From: Bdellovibrionaceae bacterium UBA2351
Lineage (GTDB): Bacteria; Bdellovibrionota; Bdellovibrionia; Bdellovibrionales; Bdellovibrionaceae
Direction: 5' to 3'
NCBI GenBank assembly: GCA_002344565.1
Contig: DDTZ01000067.1
Span: 14,058 to 22,248 of the forward strand
Length of the DNA stretch: 8,191 bases
Shown here: positions 1-7,702 of the stretch, one piece after another
How positions within the stretch are numbered: the stretch's first letter is position 1
Layout of the letters: the number at the start of each line of letters is the position of its first letter
The notes under the pieces: generated by a model
Database searches by the model: none
The model's input: the letters and a program-made list of their open reading frames with translations, nothing else
What the model was told of the DNA's origin: nothing
Translations under genes and position numbers: made by a program

Positions 1-1229
1 AAGCCTATCTAAAAAAGGCCGAATTTCTGTCAGATAGATTTGATTTCATTGAGGCTGAAAGAGTTCTACTTCAGGCCGATTATGTCAGTGGTAAATCAAG
101 TTTTGAAGTGCAGCGTGGCTTTGCATACCTTGCATTTAAAAAGCGAGACTATAACACAACGTTAAAGTTAGCAGAAAAAGCTTTGAAAACCTACGATGCA
201 GATATTGAAAGCATCATATTGTACTCTTCGGCCGCCCGCAATCTGGCGTTGGGATTTCGAGTTAACTCGCAAAAGGATCAAGAACAACGTCAAAAGCTAG
301 CGCAGGATGCATATACCTATGCTCTTAAGGCCATCGAGTTGGACTCGACAAGTATTCAGGCCCAGATTAATTATGCAAAGGTTATAGCGACACGACAAGG
401 GGTTGAAATTGGCGGAGACTATTTAATCGAAATGATTAAACTCTATCCATCTTTGTATGAATACAGAGTAGCACTTGCTGAAATTTATATTGAAGAAGAG
501 AGGTACAAGCAAGCTATAGAAGAACTTCAACGGGTGCTCTCGGTTAATGCAAAAGATAAAAAGGCTCTAATGGCCATTGCTAAATCCTACTTCCAAATAG
601 GTGAACTCGACAAGGCGACAACATCGTATTTAACAGCGAGCAATTTAGACCCGTCAGACGCGGAACCTATTTTTGAAGTTGCTAGAATATATATGGAACG
701 AGGAAAAATCGATCAAGCATTGATTCAATTTCAACGGGTACTAGGATTAAACTCTAAATATCCGAAGGCCAATTTTTATATTGGCCGTTTAATGATTATC
801 AAAGGCAACTACTCTGAGGCCGAAAAGTTCGCCGAAATCGAAAAGAAAATGTATCCACTCTTAACCGATCCCTATTTGCTGATTGCTGAAATTAAATATA
901 TGAGCAAAAACTACAGTGAGTGTGCCGCGGAATACGCTAGAGCTACTAACTTTGGTTCACAGCCGGCTGCGGTCTATGTTCAAGCCGCAAAGTGCTATCG
1001 TCTATCCGGACAACTAGATATGGCTCAAGGGTTCATTGATATTGCTGCGGAAAGAGAAAGTGGATACGAAGAGATTTACAAAGAACAGGGTGCCCTTTTT
1101 GAAAGTCGCGGCGACACGGTTTCCGCGCTAAGATCTTATTGCAAATATGCTGAATTATCACCAAACTCAAAAGATAAACTCGAAATCAAATCGCTGATTC
1201 AATCATTAGGAGGCGAATGTGGGGATTAA
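1..1229 (+). CDS. TPR-repeat protein, 5' end outside window
   Basis: The reading frame is open from the left edge (first full codon at 3) to the TAA at 1227-1229, about 408 codons. The GTG at 108 sits mid-frame and the 35 codons before it read as ordinary helical TPR-like protein, so it is not the start. The protein is a chain of roughly 34-residue helix-turn-helix repeats. The clearest copies, numbered from the codon at 108, are near residues 118-150 (ALAEIYIEEERYKQAIEEL), 152-184, 186-218, 220-252, 254-286, 287-319 and 320-353, with typical small-residue and aromatic spacing and 'LDPSD'-like ends. TPR arrays are protein-interaction scaffolds; no catalytic domain is visible. The N-terminus, and so any signal peptide or anchor, lies outside the window. 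The 3' end overlaps the next gene by 11 nt and contains its ribosome binding site, so the two are probably translationally coupled. The partner is unknown. Confidence 0.88.
   Translation, partial: AYLKKAEFLSDRFDFIEAERVLLQADYVSGKSSFEVQRGFAYLAFKKRDYNTTLKLAEKALKTYDADIESIILYSSAARNLALGFRVNSQKDQEQRQKLAQDAYTYALKAIELDSTSIQAQINYAKVIATRQGVEIGGDYLIEMIKLYPSLYEYRVALAEIYIEEERYKQAIEELQRVLSVNAKDKKALMAIAKSYFQIGELDKATTSYLTASNLDPSDAEPIFEVARIYMERGKIDQALIQFQRVLGLNSKYPKANFYIGRLMIIKGNYSEAEKFAEIEKKMYPLLTDPYLLIAEIKYMSKNYSECAAEYARATNFGSQPAAVYVQAAKCYRLSGQLDMAQGFIDIAAERESGYEEIYKEQGALFESRGDTVSALRSYCKYAELSPNSKDKLEIKSLIQSLGGECGD
1208..1213 (+). promoter_or_regulatory. Ribosome binding site deciding the GTG start of the small membrane protein
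   Basis: AGGAGG lies 5 nt before the GTG at 1219, inside the last codons of the TPR gene. It supports the GTG start and coupling of the two genes. An ATG at 1217 is in another frame and does not give the membrane protein. Confidence 0.75.
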
Positions 1230-1527
1230 AGATCAAGTCTCGTCAATGGCTCAAGGGGCACAAGCTAAAGCAAAGACATCGGCCCAGTCGTTCATGCAAA
1301 TTTCATTTCGCTTAGTCACGGGCTTCTTTTTGGGCTTAACATTAGCTCTAATCGGTCAGGAACTGACAGGCTATGGGTCGTTTTCGCTGATTTTTTTAAA
1401 CCTAGTTGTGTTGGGTTTGTTTTTCCGTATATCCCAAAACTGGAACATGATTAAAATTTTAGTTTTCGATTTGGTTTGTCTTCTTGTCATTCAAATCCTG
1501 AAAATGTATATATTGATCGCACCTTAG
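1219..1527 (+). CDS. Small three-helix integral membrane protein, unknown function
   Basis: This 102-aa protein has a GTG start preceded by a strong AGGAGG and ends at TAG 1525-1527. The first ~27 residues are polar and Ala/Gln/Lys rich. Three hydrophobic stretches follow, at about residues 29-47 (LVTGFFLGLTLALIG), 53-71 (FSLIFLNLVVLGLFF) and 78-99 (IKILVFDLVCLLVIQILKM), predicting an inner-membrane protein with short loops. No catalytic motif or family signature is recognised. It overlaps the TPR gene by 11 nt and ends 11 nt before serS, so it is probably co-transcribed with both. By inference from position only, it could anchor or partner the TPR protein at the membrane. The coding call rests on the good ribosome binding site, tight packing and the regular hydrophobic pattern. 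Confidence 0.8.
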   Translation: MGIKDQVSSMAQGAQAKAKTSAQSFMQISFRLVTGFFLGLTLALIGQELTGYGSFSLIFLNLVVLGLFFRISQNWNMIKILVFDLVCLLVIQILKMYILIAP

Positions 1528-1538
1528 GGGTTACTGTC

Positions 1539-2840
1539 ATGATTGATATCAAATTGTTAGAAAAAAAGTCTGAAAATAATGAACCTTCATACTTAGACGC
1601 TTATCGCGCCAATCTAGTTAATCGCAGCGCGGACACGAGTGTTCTAGATAAAATTTTAGAATTAAATAAAAAAAGGAAAGAATTAATCTTTTCGGCCGAA
1701 TCAGAAAAATCAAAACAAAATAAAGCTAGCCAAGAATTAGGAAAATTAAAACGTGAAGGCAAAGACACGTCCGTGTTGCAAGCCGAACTTGGAAAAATCT
1801 CTGCTGAAGTTAAAGAAATGGAAAAGAAAGCCGGAGACGTGGACGCTGAAGTTTACAACTTGCTTTTAACTATTCCCAACATGCACCATAGCTCCGTCCC
1901 AGTTGGTAGTTCAGCTGAAGGAAATCAAGTTGTAAAAACTGTTGGCAGCAAGCCTTCGCTTTCATTCAAGGCGAAGGAACATTGGGAACTGGGTGAAAAG
2001 CTTGGTATCATTGATTTTGAGCGTGCGGGTAAGGTAACCGGTGCTCGTTTCGCATTCCTAAAAGGTCATGGCGCGCGATTAGAGCGTGCGTTGATTCAGT
2101 TCATGATGGATATGCACAGTGAAGTTCATGGCTACACAGAAATGATTCCGCCATTTATCGTAAATACAAATAGTTTGATTGGAACTGGAAATTTGCCAAA
2201 ATTTAAAGATGATTTATTTCATCTTTCTGGCCAAGACTATTTCTTGATTCCAACGGCCGAAGTTCCTGTAACGAACTACTTCAACAACGAAACTTTAAAT
2301 GAATCAGATTTGCCAAAAATGTTCTGCGCTTATTCGCCATGTTTCCGCTCAGAAGCTGGTAGCCATGGTCGCGACACTAAAGGGTTAATTCGCCAGCATC
2401 AATTTAATAAAGTTGAGCTCATGATCTTTGCTCCGCCGACTCGTTCTCATGAATTGCATGAAAAACTGACCAGCGACGCCGAAAAAATTCTAACTGAACT
2501 TGAATTGCCATTCCGTCGTATGCTTTTGTGTACAGGGGATATGGGCTTTGGATCGGCAAAAACGTACGATCTTGAAGTGTGGTTGCCAGGTCAGAATGAA
2601 TTCCGCGAAATCAGCTCATGCAGTAATTTTGAAGACTTCCAGGCTCGCCGCGCGAACATTCGATATAAAGCGGCCAATGGAAAACCTCAGTTTGTTCACA
2701 CACTTAATGGATCTGGTTTAGCGGTAGGACGTACCTTGATTGCGGTTTTAGAAAACTATCAAAATGAAGATGGTTCGGTTCGCGTTCCTAAGGTGTTACA
2801 AAAATACATGAGTGGCGTAACGGAACTGAAAATTCCTTAG
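1539..2840 (+). CDS. serS: Serine--tRNA ligase (seryl-tRNA synthetase)
   Basis: This class II aminoacyl-tRNA synthetase activates serine with ATP and charges tRNA-Ser in the cytoplasm; it can also charge tRNA-Sec. From the ATG at 1539 the protein is 433 aa, normal for bacterial SerRS. The N-terminal ~110 residues contain a Lys/Glu-rich antiparallel coiled coil (about 38-105), the arm that grips the long variable arm of tRNA-Ser. The catalytic part shows motif 1 ending in PP (204-205), the serine-site TAEVPVTNYF (239-248), motif 2 FRSEAGSHGRDTKGLIRQHQF with R270, R278 and R285, the EISSCSNFEDFQARR segment (357-371), and motif 3 GSGLAVGRTLIAVLEN with R398. The frame is open further upstream to an ATG at 1476, but that would overlap the membrane protein gene by 52 nt and add 21 non-SerRS residues. 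The ATG at 1539 has AGGGG (1526-1530) 8 nt before it and gives the expected N-terminus. A tRNA-Ser gene follows 78 nt downstream. Confidence 0.97.
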   Translation: MIDIKLLEKKSENNEPSYLDAYRANLVNRSADTSVLDKILELNKKRKELIFSAESEKSKQNKASQELGKLKREGKDTSVLQAELGKISAEVKEMEKKAGDVDAEVYNLLLTIPNMHHSSVPVGSSAEGNQVVKTVGSKPSLSFKAKEHWELGEKLGIIDFERAGKVTGARFAFLKGHGARLERALIQFMMDMHSEVHGYTEMIPPFIVNTNSLIGTGNLPKFKDDLFHLSGQDYFLIPTAEVPVTNYFNNETLNESDLPKMFCAYSPCFRSEAGSHGRDTKGLIRQHQFNKVELMIFAPPTRSHELHEKLTSDAEKILTELELPFRRMLLCTGDMGFGSAKTYDLEVWLPGQNEFREISSCSNFEDFQARRANIRYKAANGKPQFVHTLNGSGLAVGRTLIAVLENYQNEDGSVRVPKVLQKYMSGVTELKIP

Positions 2841-2882
2841 GCAATACGACGCACTAACGCGCAGGGTAATTGTAAAAATCCG

Positions 2883-2911
2883 TTGATCCGGTTTCACGTT
2901 TCCAATAGAAC
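2883..2911 (+). promoter_or_regulatory. Possible sigma70-type promoter for the tRNA-Ser gene
   Basis: TTGATC (2883-2888) and TAGAAC (2906-2911) each match 4 of 6 consensus bases and are 17 nt apart. Transcription would begin about 2918, right at the mature tRNA 5' end (2919). The spacing is ideal but the hexamers are weak, so read-through from serS is an equally good explanation. Confidence 0.3.
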
Positions 2912-2918
2912 TGACCCC

Positions 2919-3008
2919 GGAGCGATGGTAGAGCGGTTGAATACACCAGTCTTGAAAACTGGCAGCCCTTCGCGGGGCTCGAGAGTTCGAATCTCTCTCG
3001 CTCCGCCA
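2919..3008 (+). tRNA. tRNA-Ser, anticodon UGA, CCA encoded
   Basis: This 90-nt gene folds as a class II tRNA. The acceptor stem GGAGCGA (2919-2925) pairs with TCGCTCC (2998-3004), followed by discriminator G and encoded CCA (3006-3008). The anticodon stem CCAGT/ACTGG (2946-2950/2958-2962) holds loop CTTGAAA with anticodon TGA at 2953-2955. A long variable arm has stem AGCCC/GGGCT (2964-2968/2975-2979), the identity element of tRNA-Ser. The T arm is GAGAG-TTCGAAT-CTCTC (2981-2997). D-loop GGTTGA is present. It decodes UCA and, by wobble, other UCN codons. It lies on the same strand just after serS, its own synthetase gene. Confidence 0.96.
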
Positions 3009-3069
3009 ATTCGGAGCAGTCTCCAAAAATCCCTAAAATTTACCAGTAAAACGCAATAGATGAAGTCTA

Positions 3070-5100
3070 CTACTGCAGTAATTCGCGTACTTTTGCGAGC
3101 AACGTGTTCACTGTAAATGGTTTATCTATAAATCGATGATTTTTTGATCCCGATATTCCGTAGCGCAGAAGAGCGTCTTCCGTGTAACCGGAAAGGAAAA
3201 GAACAATAACATCAGGATTTACTTCCAAAAGGCGTTCACTAAATTCACGTCCGCCCATTTTAGGCATGACGACGTCGGTAATAACCATGTGAATCGGTGA
3301 ACCGTAATTAGTATATGTTTCTAGCGCTGTTTCGCCATTTTGAGATTCAATAACGACGTAACCGGCGTCGCGGAGTGTACGTGCCAATATAGAACGAAGC
3401 TCTTGTTGATCCTCGACGACCAAAATAGTTTGTCCGGTTACAATTTTTTTGCCTTCAGAGTTTCTAATAGTTGGCTTTGCGTACATTTCTAATGATATCG
3501 GCAAGAAGATATCAAATGTCGAACCTTTTCCTAATTCGCTCTTGACCTCAACTCGTCCGTTGAATTGACGGACAAGTCCATCAACAGTCGAAAGACCCAA
3601 CCCAGTACCTTTACCGGATTCTTTGGTGGTAAAAAATGGTTCAAAAATTCTTGAGACAGTTTCGGCATCCATTCCTATTCCAGTATCAACAACAGAGAGC
3701 TTAACAAAATTATTTGGTTTTGTTCTTTCCGATTCAACCGGGTGAGAATTGCCGCCATCCACTAAGCTTGTTTGGATTGTGATTCGTCCACTCATTTGAA
3801 TGGCGTCGCGGGCGTTGATGACTAAATTTGTAATTAGTTGTTCAAGTTGATGAAGGTCACCAAGAATTACTTTGCTGCCTTCTCCGTAGGAGGCTTCTAG
3901 TTCAATGTCTTCCCCAACCATGCGACTGAGCATTTCTATCAAACCCATAATCGTTTTATCGATATCAACGGGTTTAAGTTCGATTCCTTGTTTACGGCTG
4001 AAGGCCAAAAGCTGTCTTGTTAAACCTGCGCCGCGATCTTGGGCTTTTAAAATACTCTCGAGCCCCTTCCTAAATGGTGAGTCGGTAGGTATTTGTGACA
4101 AAATATTTTCTACATGCAAACCGATAATCGCGAGTAAATTATTAAAGTCATGTGCGACACCACCAGCAAGAGTTCCAATGGCCCTCATTTTCTGAGACTG
4201 CCGTAATTGGTTCTCTAAATTACGCTGCTGAGTTACGTCCGTTTGCACCGCGATAAAGTGAGTCAATCGTCCGGCCGAATCTGTAACGGGTGAGATATTC
4301 AAGTGATTCCAAAACGGTCGCCCATTTTTGCAATAATTTAAAATTTCAACGTCGCAGGAATTTGCACCTTGCAAAGCTTTTCTAATCGTTGCAGTGGATT
4401 CCGGGCTTGTGTCACGTCCTTGAAGGAAGCGACAGTTGCGGCCAATGACTTCGCTTGAAGAATAACCGGTAAGTCGTTCGAAGCCGGGGCTGACGTAAAC
4501 GATAGGATTGTCAGATCTATTGGGATCTGTGATGATAATTCCCTGCGAAGCCGCCTTGATTGCTTGTTCGAGCATACGTAATTCGGTTTGGTCACGTTTT
4601 AAGATTTTATTGCTCTCTTCAAGTTGCAACATTTTTTCTTCGAGTTTTCTGATGAGAGTTTCATTGTATAAATGGGCGGTCGCAGCTTCGTTAACTATGA
4701 CTGTTTTAGGGAGGGACGGCAAATTTTGAGATGATCTTTTTTGTACTTCTTCGATGCGAGATAGAAAATCTTCCGGTTCGGTTGGTTTCAAGATGAATGC
4801 ATCCGCGCCTAGGCTCAGCGCCAGCCGTTCGTCTTCGGCTTCTGTATAGGTTGCTGTATAAACGATAAATGGTACCTTGTTTAGCCGTTCGTCCGCTTTC
4901 CAATGCCTAAGCAAAGTGTAGCCGTCCATTACGGGCATTAATAAATCCGAAACTAAAAGATCGGGAAATTTTTGCCGCGCTAAAACCAACGCTTCGGCTC
5001 CATGTCGGGCTGTCATGACTTCCCAGCCATGGCCTTCCATTAAGCTTCGTAAGTAATAAATGTTATTTTCATGATCATCGACTATGAGCACGCGTTTCAT
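3070..5100 (-). CDS. LOV-domain blue-light sensing hybrid histidine kinase (REC-LOV-HisKA-HATPase-REC)
   Basis: This 676-aa cytosolic protein has no membrane segment. Domains in order: (1) N-terminal receiver, ~1-120, with D8/D9, phospho-acceptor D52 (SDLLMP), T82 and K105; (2) a coiled-coil linker, ~148-180; (3) a LOV-type PAS domain, ~180-292; (4) HisKA with phospho-acceptor H317 in GGVAHDFNN; (5) HATPase_c with N-box N425/N429, G1 DTGIGM (472-477), F-box EPFFTTK and G2 GKGTGLGLS (497-504); (6) C-terminal receiver, ~557-676, with E563/D564, D609, S637 and K660. The LOV domain has the full flavin signature: GRNCRFLQG with photoactive C223, N222 and Q227, then N255 (ILNY), N265 (FWNHLNISPV) and Q286 (AVQTDVT). 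In known LOV kinases blue light forms an FMN-cysteinyl adduct that alters autophosphorylation. The start ATG abuts the stop of the preceding receiver gene, with AAGGA (5111-5115) 10 nt upstream. The kinase core is the HDFNN type found in LOV-HK-REC proteins; the extra N-terminal receiver is the unusual part. Confidence 0.94.
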   Translation of the reverse strand: MKRVLIVDDHENNIYYLRSLMEGHGWEVMTARHGAEALVLARQKFPDLLVSDLLMPVMDGYTLLRHWKADERLNKVPFIVYTATYTEAEDERLALSLGADAFILKPTEPEDFLSRIEEVQKRSSQNLPSLPKTVIVNEAATAHLYNETLIRKLEEKMLQLEESNKILKRDQTELRMLEQAIKAASQGIIITDPNRSDNPIVYVSPGFERLTGYSSSEVIGRNCRFLQGRDTSPESTATIRKALQGANSCDVEILNYCKNGRPFWNHLNISPVTDSAGRLTHFIAVQTDVTQQRNLENQLRQSQKMRAIGTLAGGVAHDFNNLLAIIGLHVENILSQIPTDSPFRKGLESILKAQDRGAGLTRQLLAFSRKQGIELKPVDIDKTIMGLIEMLSRMVGEDIELEASYGEGSKVILGDLHQLEQLITNLVINARDAIQMSGRITIQTSLVDGGNSHPVESERTKPNNFVKLSVVDTGIGMDAETVSRIFEPFFTTKESGKGTGLGLSTVDGLVRQFNGRVEVKSELGKGSTFDIFLPISLEMYAKPTIRNSEGKKIVTGQTILVVEDQQELRSILARTLRDAGYVVIESQNGETALETYTNYGSPIHMVITDVVMPKMGGREFSERLLEVNPDVIVLFLSGYTEDALLRYGISGSKNHRFIDKPFTVNTLLAKVRELLQ

Positions 5101-5490
5101 TTACATTTTTTCCTTAGACGTAGAGTTCTTTACTATTTTTTCAATATCAGAAATGAATCGGTCGGGATCTATCGGCTTTTCGATATAACCATTGCATCCA
5201 GCGGCTACGGCTTTTTCTTTATCCCCCACCATTGCATATGACGTGACAGCAATTATGGGTATTGAGACCAAAGATTTAATTTCTCTTAGCGATCGAGCTA
5301 CCGAATAGCCATCCATTGAAGGCAACTGAATATCTAAAAGTATCAAATCAAAACTATCAGATTTTGCCATTGCAATTGCTTTCAAGCCGTCGGCGGCATG
5401 AACTACGTGATAACCATTTTTTTCCAGCAGATAGGTGGCTAGATAACTATTCTGAGCATTGTCTTCAATTAGTAACGTTTTTTTACTCAT
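5101..5490 (-). CDS. Stand-alone receiver (DivK-like response regulator)
   Basis: This 129-aa protein is a single CheY-fold receiver with no output domain. Phosphorylation residues are all present: acidic pair E9/D10, phospho-acceptor D53 (LLDIQLPSMDG), T83 (AVTSYAM) and K105 (EKPID). The segment from T83 to K105 (GDKEKAVAAGCNGYIEKP) is typical of DivK-type receivers. The last ~10 residues are a short charged tail. The start ATG overlaps the TGA of the upstream kinase (ATGA, 5487-5490), with AAGGA at 5494-5498 just before it. The stop is directly followed by the ATG of the LOV hybrid kinase. It is therefore probably made in step with both kinases. By inference, it receives phosphate from the PAS-GAF-PAS kinase, which lacks a receiver, and perhaps from the LOV kinase. 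It must act by binding a partner protein or passing phosphate on. Confidence 0.93.
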   Translation of the reverse strand: MSKKTLLIEDNAQNSYLATYLLEKNGYHVVHAADGLKAIAMAKSDSFDLILLDIQLPSMDGYSVARSLREIKSLVSIPIIAVTSYAMVGDKEKAVAAGCNGYIEKPIDPDRFISDIEKIVKNSTSKEKM

Positions 5491-7646
5491 GAGTCCTTGC
5501 TTTCTTTTAGCGGAATAATCATGGAAAATTCACTTCCGTTCGGCCAATCACTGCTAGCTAAGATTTCGCCGCCTAAGAGGGTTGCTAGCCTTCTACAGAT
5601 AGTCAGACCAAGACCGGTACCTTCATGCTGACGAGACAAGCCAGAATCTATTTGTCTAAAGGGTTGAAACAGTAGCGACATGTGTTCTGGTTTAATTCCT
5701 ATTCCCGTATCTTTTACGCGTACTCTAATTGCCGACGAGTAAATGAGCGAATTAGGATTTGTATACGGCGAAATAACATCTACGCTAACGGTAATTTGGC
5801 CGCGTTCGGTGAACTTAATGGCGTTATTAATTAAATTAATCAAAATTTGTTCGATACGCCGCCGATCACTAGACCAATTCGAAATATTTCCGTTAGTTTC
5901 ATAATTAAAAGTGAGACCTTTTTTCTCGGCATTCGGTTTAAGAACAGAGATGGTCTGCTCTATAGATTCCTGCAAATCAAATTTTTCAAATCGAAGTTCT
6001 AGTTGATTAGCCTCAATTTTAGAAAGATCTAAAATATCATTAATCAAATCTAGTAGGTGTCGGGCGCTTCCCCGAACCATACCAAGTTGTTTGGTTTGTT
6101 CTTCTGTCAGCGGGCCGGCCAGTTTTTGCAAAATGATACCAGTGAAACCAATTATTGAATTGAGTGGTGTGCGAAGCTCGTGTGACATGGTCGCTAGAAA
6201 CGCAGATTTAAGTCGGTCTGCCGATTCCGCGCGAACTAGAGCGGTTTGCAATTCTTTGGTTCGAGTAGCTACTTTAATTTCTAAACTTTCATTTAATTCT
6301 TGGAGTGCTTTTTCAGCGCGCGTTCTATCGGTTACGTCTACTCCGACACCCACGAGACATTTAATTCCATGCACAGTGACTCGCTTTCCAGTAAAGAAAT
6401 AGGGAATAGACTGGCCTGACTTAGTTAAAAACGGAGCTTCAACAAAAGCTTCCCCGTTTTCAAAAACTTCGCTGATGCGCTTTTCTATTATAGGCCTTGA
6501 TTCGGGTGCAAAAAAATCTAACGGATGCATTCTAATGATTTCACCAGCAGAATAGCCAGAAACCCGCTCCATGTTTCTGTTCCATCTTAGGAAGTGACCG
6601 TTTTCATCGTAGAAATACAGAACACCCGGCATACTTTCGATCATGGCTTCTGAAAATAATTTCTCTTCGTGCGCAGTGGATTCTGCCCGTCGGCGCGCAT
6701 ATCCTTCGGCAAGGTTGTCTAGCGCAAATGAAATATCCTGAGCCGTTTCGGCAAGAAGGGCGACCTCTTTGTCCCTAAAAAAATTGGTTTCATGAGCATA
6801 GATTCCCATAACGGCTACAATCTTTCCGTTTTCCTTAATAGGAAATGAGGCCGAAGACTTATATCCTCGCTCTAAATATTGTGGCCGCCAAAATGATATA
6901 TTTGGATCGTTCATCAGGTCGTTAGAAATATAGGGCTGTCCTGAATTAAACGCGATGGTCATTCCGCTAGACATTTCGGGTTTATCGACCATAATTTTCA
7001 TTCCGGCCCGGTTTTCTAGTTCCAGTTGATACTTATTGTTGGGTAATAAAGCACGTTCTTCGACCGAGTACCAACCGACCCAAGCCATCGGAAATCCGCC
7101 CTGCTCGATTAAAGTGAGACTGACTTTATCGAAGAGTTCTTCCCGATTTTGTGATACGCCAATATTTTGATTTATTCGGCTTAATACTCCATTGAGTCGC
7201 GATACTCTTTCGAGTTCTTGTTCGCGATGCCATTCTAGCATTTTTCGGTCACTGATATCATTGATTGAAATTCCAAAGCCAAGAACGTCAGTATCTTTTT
7301 GAATTGGGAAATAGCTCACTAGCCATGTATTGTGAGGCCCGCTTCCTATCGTCGCTTTAAGTTCTTGATTAGACGTTGCATCCCCTCGAAGAGCACGTTG
7401 GCACTGAGGTTCCATGAAAAGCCAAAGATTTGCAAAAATATCTACTAAAGATTTACCAACATAAAAATCGGCTTTAGCCGAATTCCAACGAGCAAAAGAA
7501 TCATTTACTTGAAGTATTTTATAACTACGATCGGCAAAGATAAAACCGACAGGACTAAATTTTAAAATTTCTGAAATCGAATGATTATCTGAGCCACTAG
7601 AAGAAAAGATTAATTTTAAAATATCAGAATTTTTTTGAGACGTCAT
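5487..7646 (-). CDS. PAS-GAF-PAS sensor histidine kinase
   Basis: From the ATG at 7646 this is a 719-aa soluble kinase. Domains: PAS ~25-135 (SPVGFIFADRSYKILQVNDS), GAF ~150-315 (FPMAWVGWY ... SASFPIKENGKIVAVMGIYA), second PAS ~330-442 (MPGVLYFYDENGHFLRWN, VSGYSAGEI), a coiled coil ~440-478, HisKA with H489 in ATMSHELRTPLNSIIGF, and HATPase_c ~590-714 with N-box NLINNAIKFT (N608), G1 DTGIGI (646-651), F-box LFQPFRQID and G2 GTGLGL (676-681). All catalytic motifs are intact. The ligands of PAS and GAF cannot be read from sequence; neither PAS shows the LOV cysteine motif. The frame extends five codons further to a TTG at 7661, but the ATG is preferred because AGGG (7652-7655) lies 5 nt before it and nothing suitable precedes the TTG. 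It is the first gene of a three-gene operon, overlapping the receiver gene by 4 nt, and has no receiver of its own. Confidence 0.94.
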   Translation of the reverse strand: MTSQKNSDILKLIFSSSGSDNHSISEILKFSPVGFIFADRSYKILQVNDSFARWNSAKADFYVGKSLVDIFANLWLFMEPQCQRALRGDATSNQELKATIGSGPHNTWLVSYFPIQKDTDVLGFGISINDISDRKMLEWHREQELERVSRLNGVLSRINQNIGVSQNREELFDKVSLTLIEQGGFPMAWVGWYSVEERALLPNNKYQLELENRAGMKIMVDKPEMSSGMTIAFNSGQPYISNDLMNDPNISFWRPQYLERGYKSSASFPIKENGKIVAVMGIYAHETNFFRDKEVALLAETAQDISFALDNLAEGYARRRAESTAHEEKLFSEAMIESMPGVLYFYDENGHFLRWNRNMERVSGYSAGEIIRMHPLDFFAPESRPIIEKRISEVFENGEAFVEAPFLTKSGQSIPYFFTGKRVTVHGIKCLVGVGVDVTDRTRAEKALQELNESLEIKVATRTKELQTALVRAESADRLKSAFLATMSHELRTPLNSIIGFTGIILQKLAGPLTEEQTKQLGMVRGSARHLLDLINDILDLSKIEANQLELRFEKFDLQESIEQTISVLKPNAEKKGLTFNYETNGNISNWSSDRRRIEQILINLINNAIKFTERGQITVSVDVISPYTNPNSLIYSSAIRVRVKDTGIGIKPEHMSLLFQPFRQIDSGLSRQHEGTGLGLTICRRLATLLGGEILASSDWPNGSEFSMIIPLKESKDS

Positions 7647-7702
7647 TAAAACCCTAACCAAAGCCGTTTAATTTATTCATTCAGAGTATTTAGAATAAAC
7701 TG

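Noticed and set aside
1476..1538. Upstream ATG at 1476 as the serS start
   Set aside because: It adds 21 residues not typical of SerRS, overlaps the membrane protein gene by 52 nt, and the ATG at 1539 has a better-placed ribosome binding site and gives normal family length.
3013..3024. GGAG-CAGT-CTCC hairpin after the tRNA as a terminator
   Set aside because: Only 4 bp of stem and followed by A residues, not T, on the plus strand. The 61-nt gap 3009-3069 between the convergent blocks has only weak AT-rich repeats (around 3038-3050) and no convincing terminator.
2796..3026. Minus-strand open frame of 76 codons
   Set aside because: It runs antisense through the serS end and the whole tRNA-Ser gene; the tRNA explains the sequence.
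3071..3080. Palindrome TACTGCAGTA at the end of the LOV kinase gene
   Set aside because: It is a 10-bp perfect palindrome overlapping the stop codon, with no loop or T-run; such short palindromes occur by chance and no function is supported.
3905..4195. Plus-strand frame inside the LOV kinase gene, with similar ones at 4508-4729 and 6091-6402
   Set aside because: They are antisense to strong kinase coding sequence with intact catalytic motifs and show no domain or ribosome binding site of note.
7647..7661. TTG at 7661 as start of the PAS-GAF-PAS kinase
   Set aside because: No ribosome binding site precedes it, while AGGG sits 5 nt before the in-frame ATG at 7646.
7672..7699. TTTATTC / GAATAAA inverted repeat in the kinase leader
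   Set aside because: Seven AT-rich base pairs with a 14-nt spacer in AT-rich DNA are weak and likely to occur by chance.
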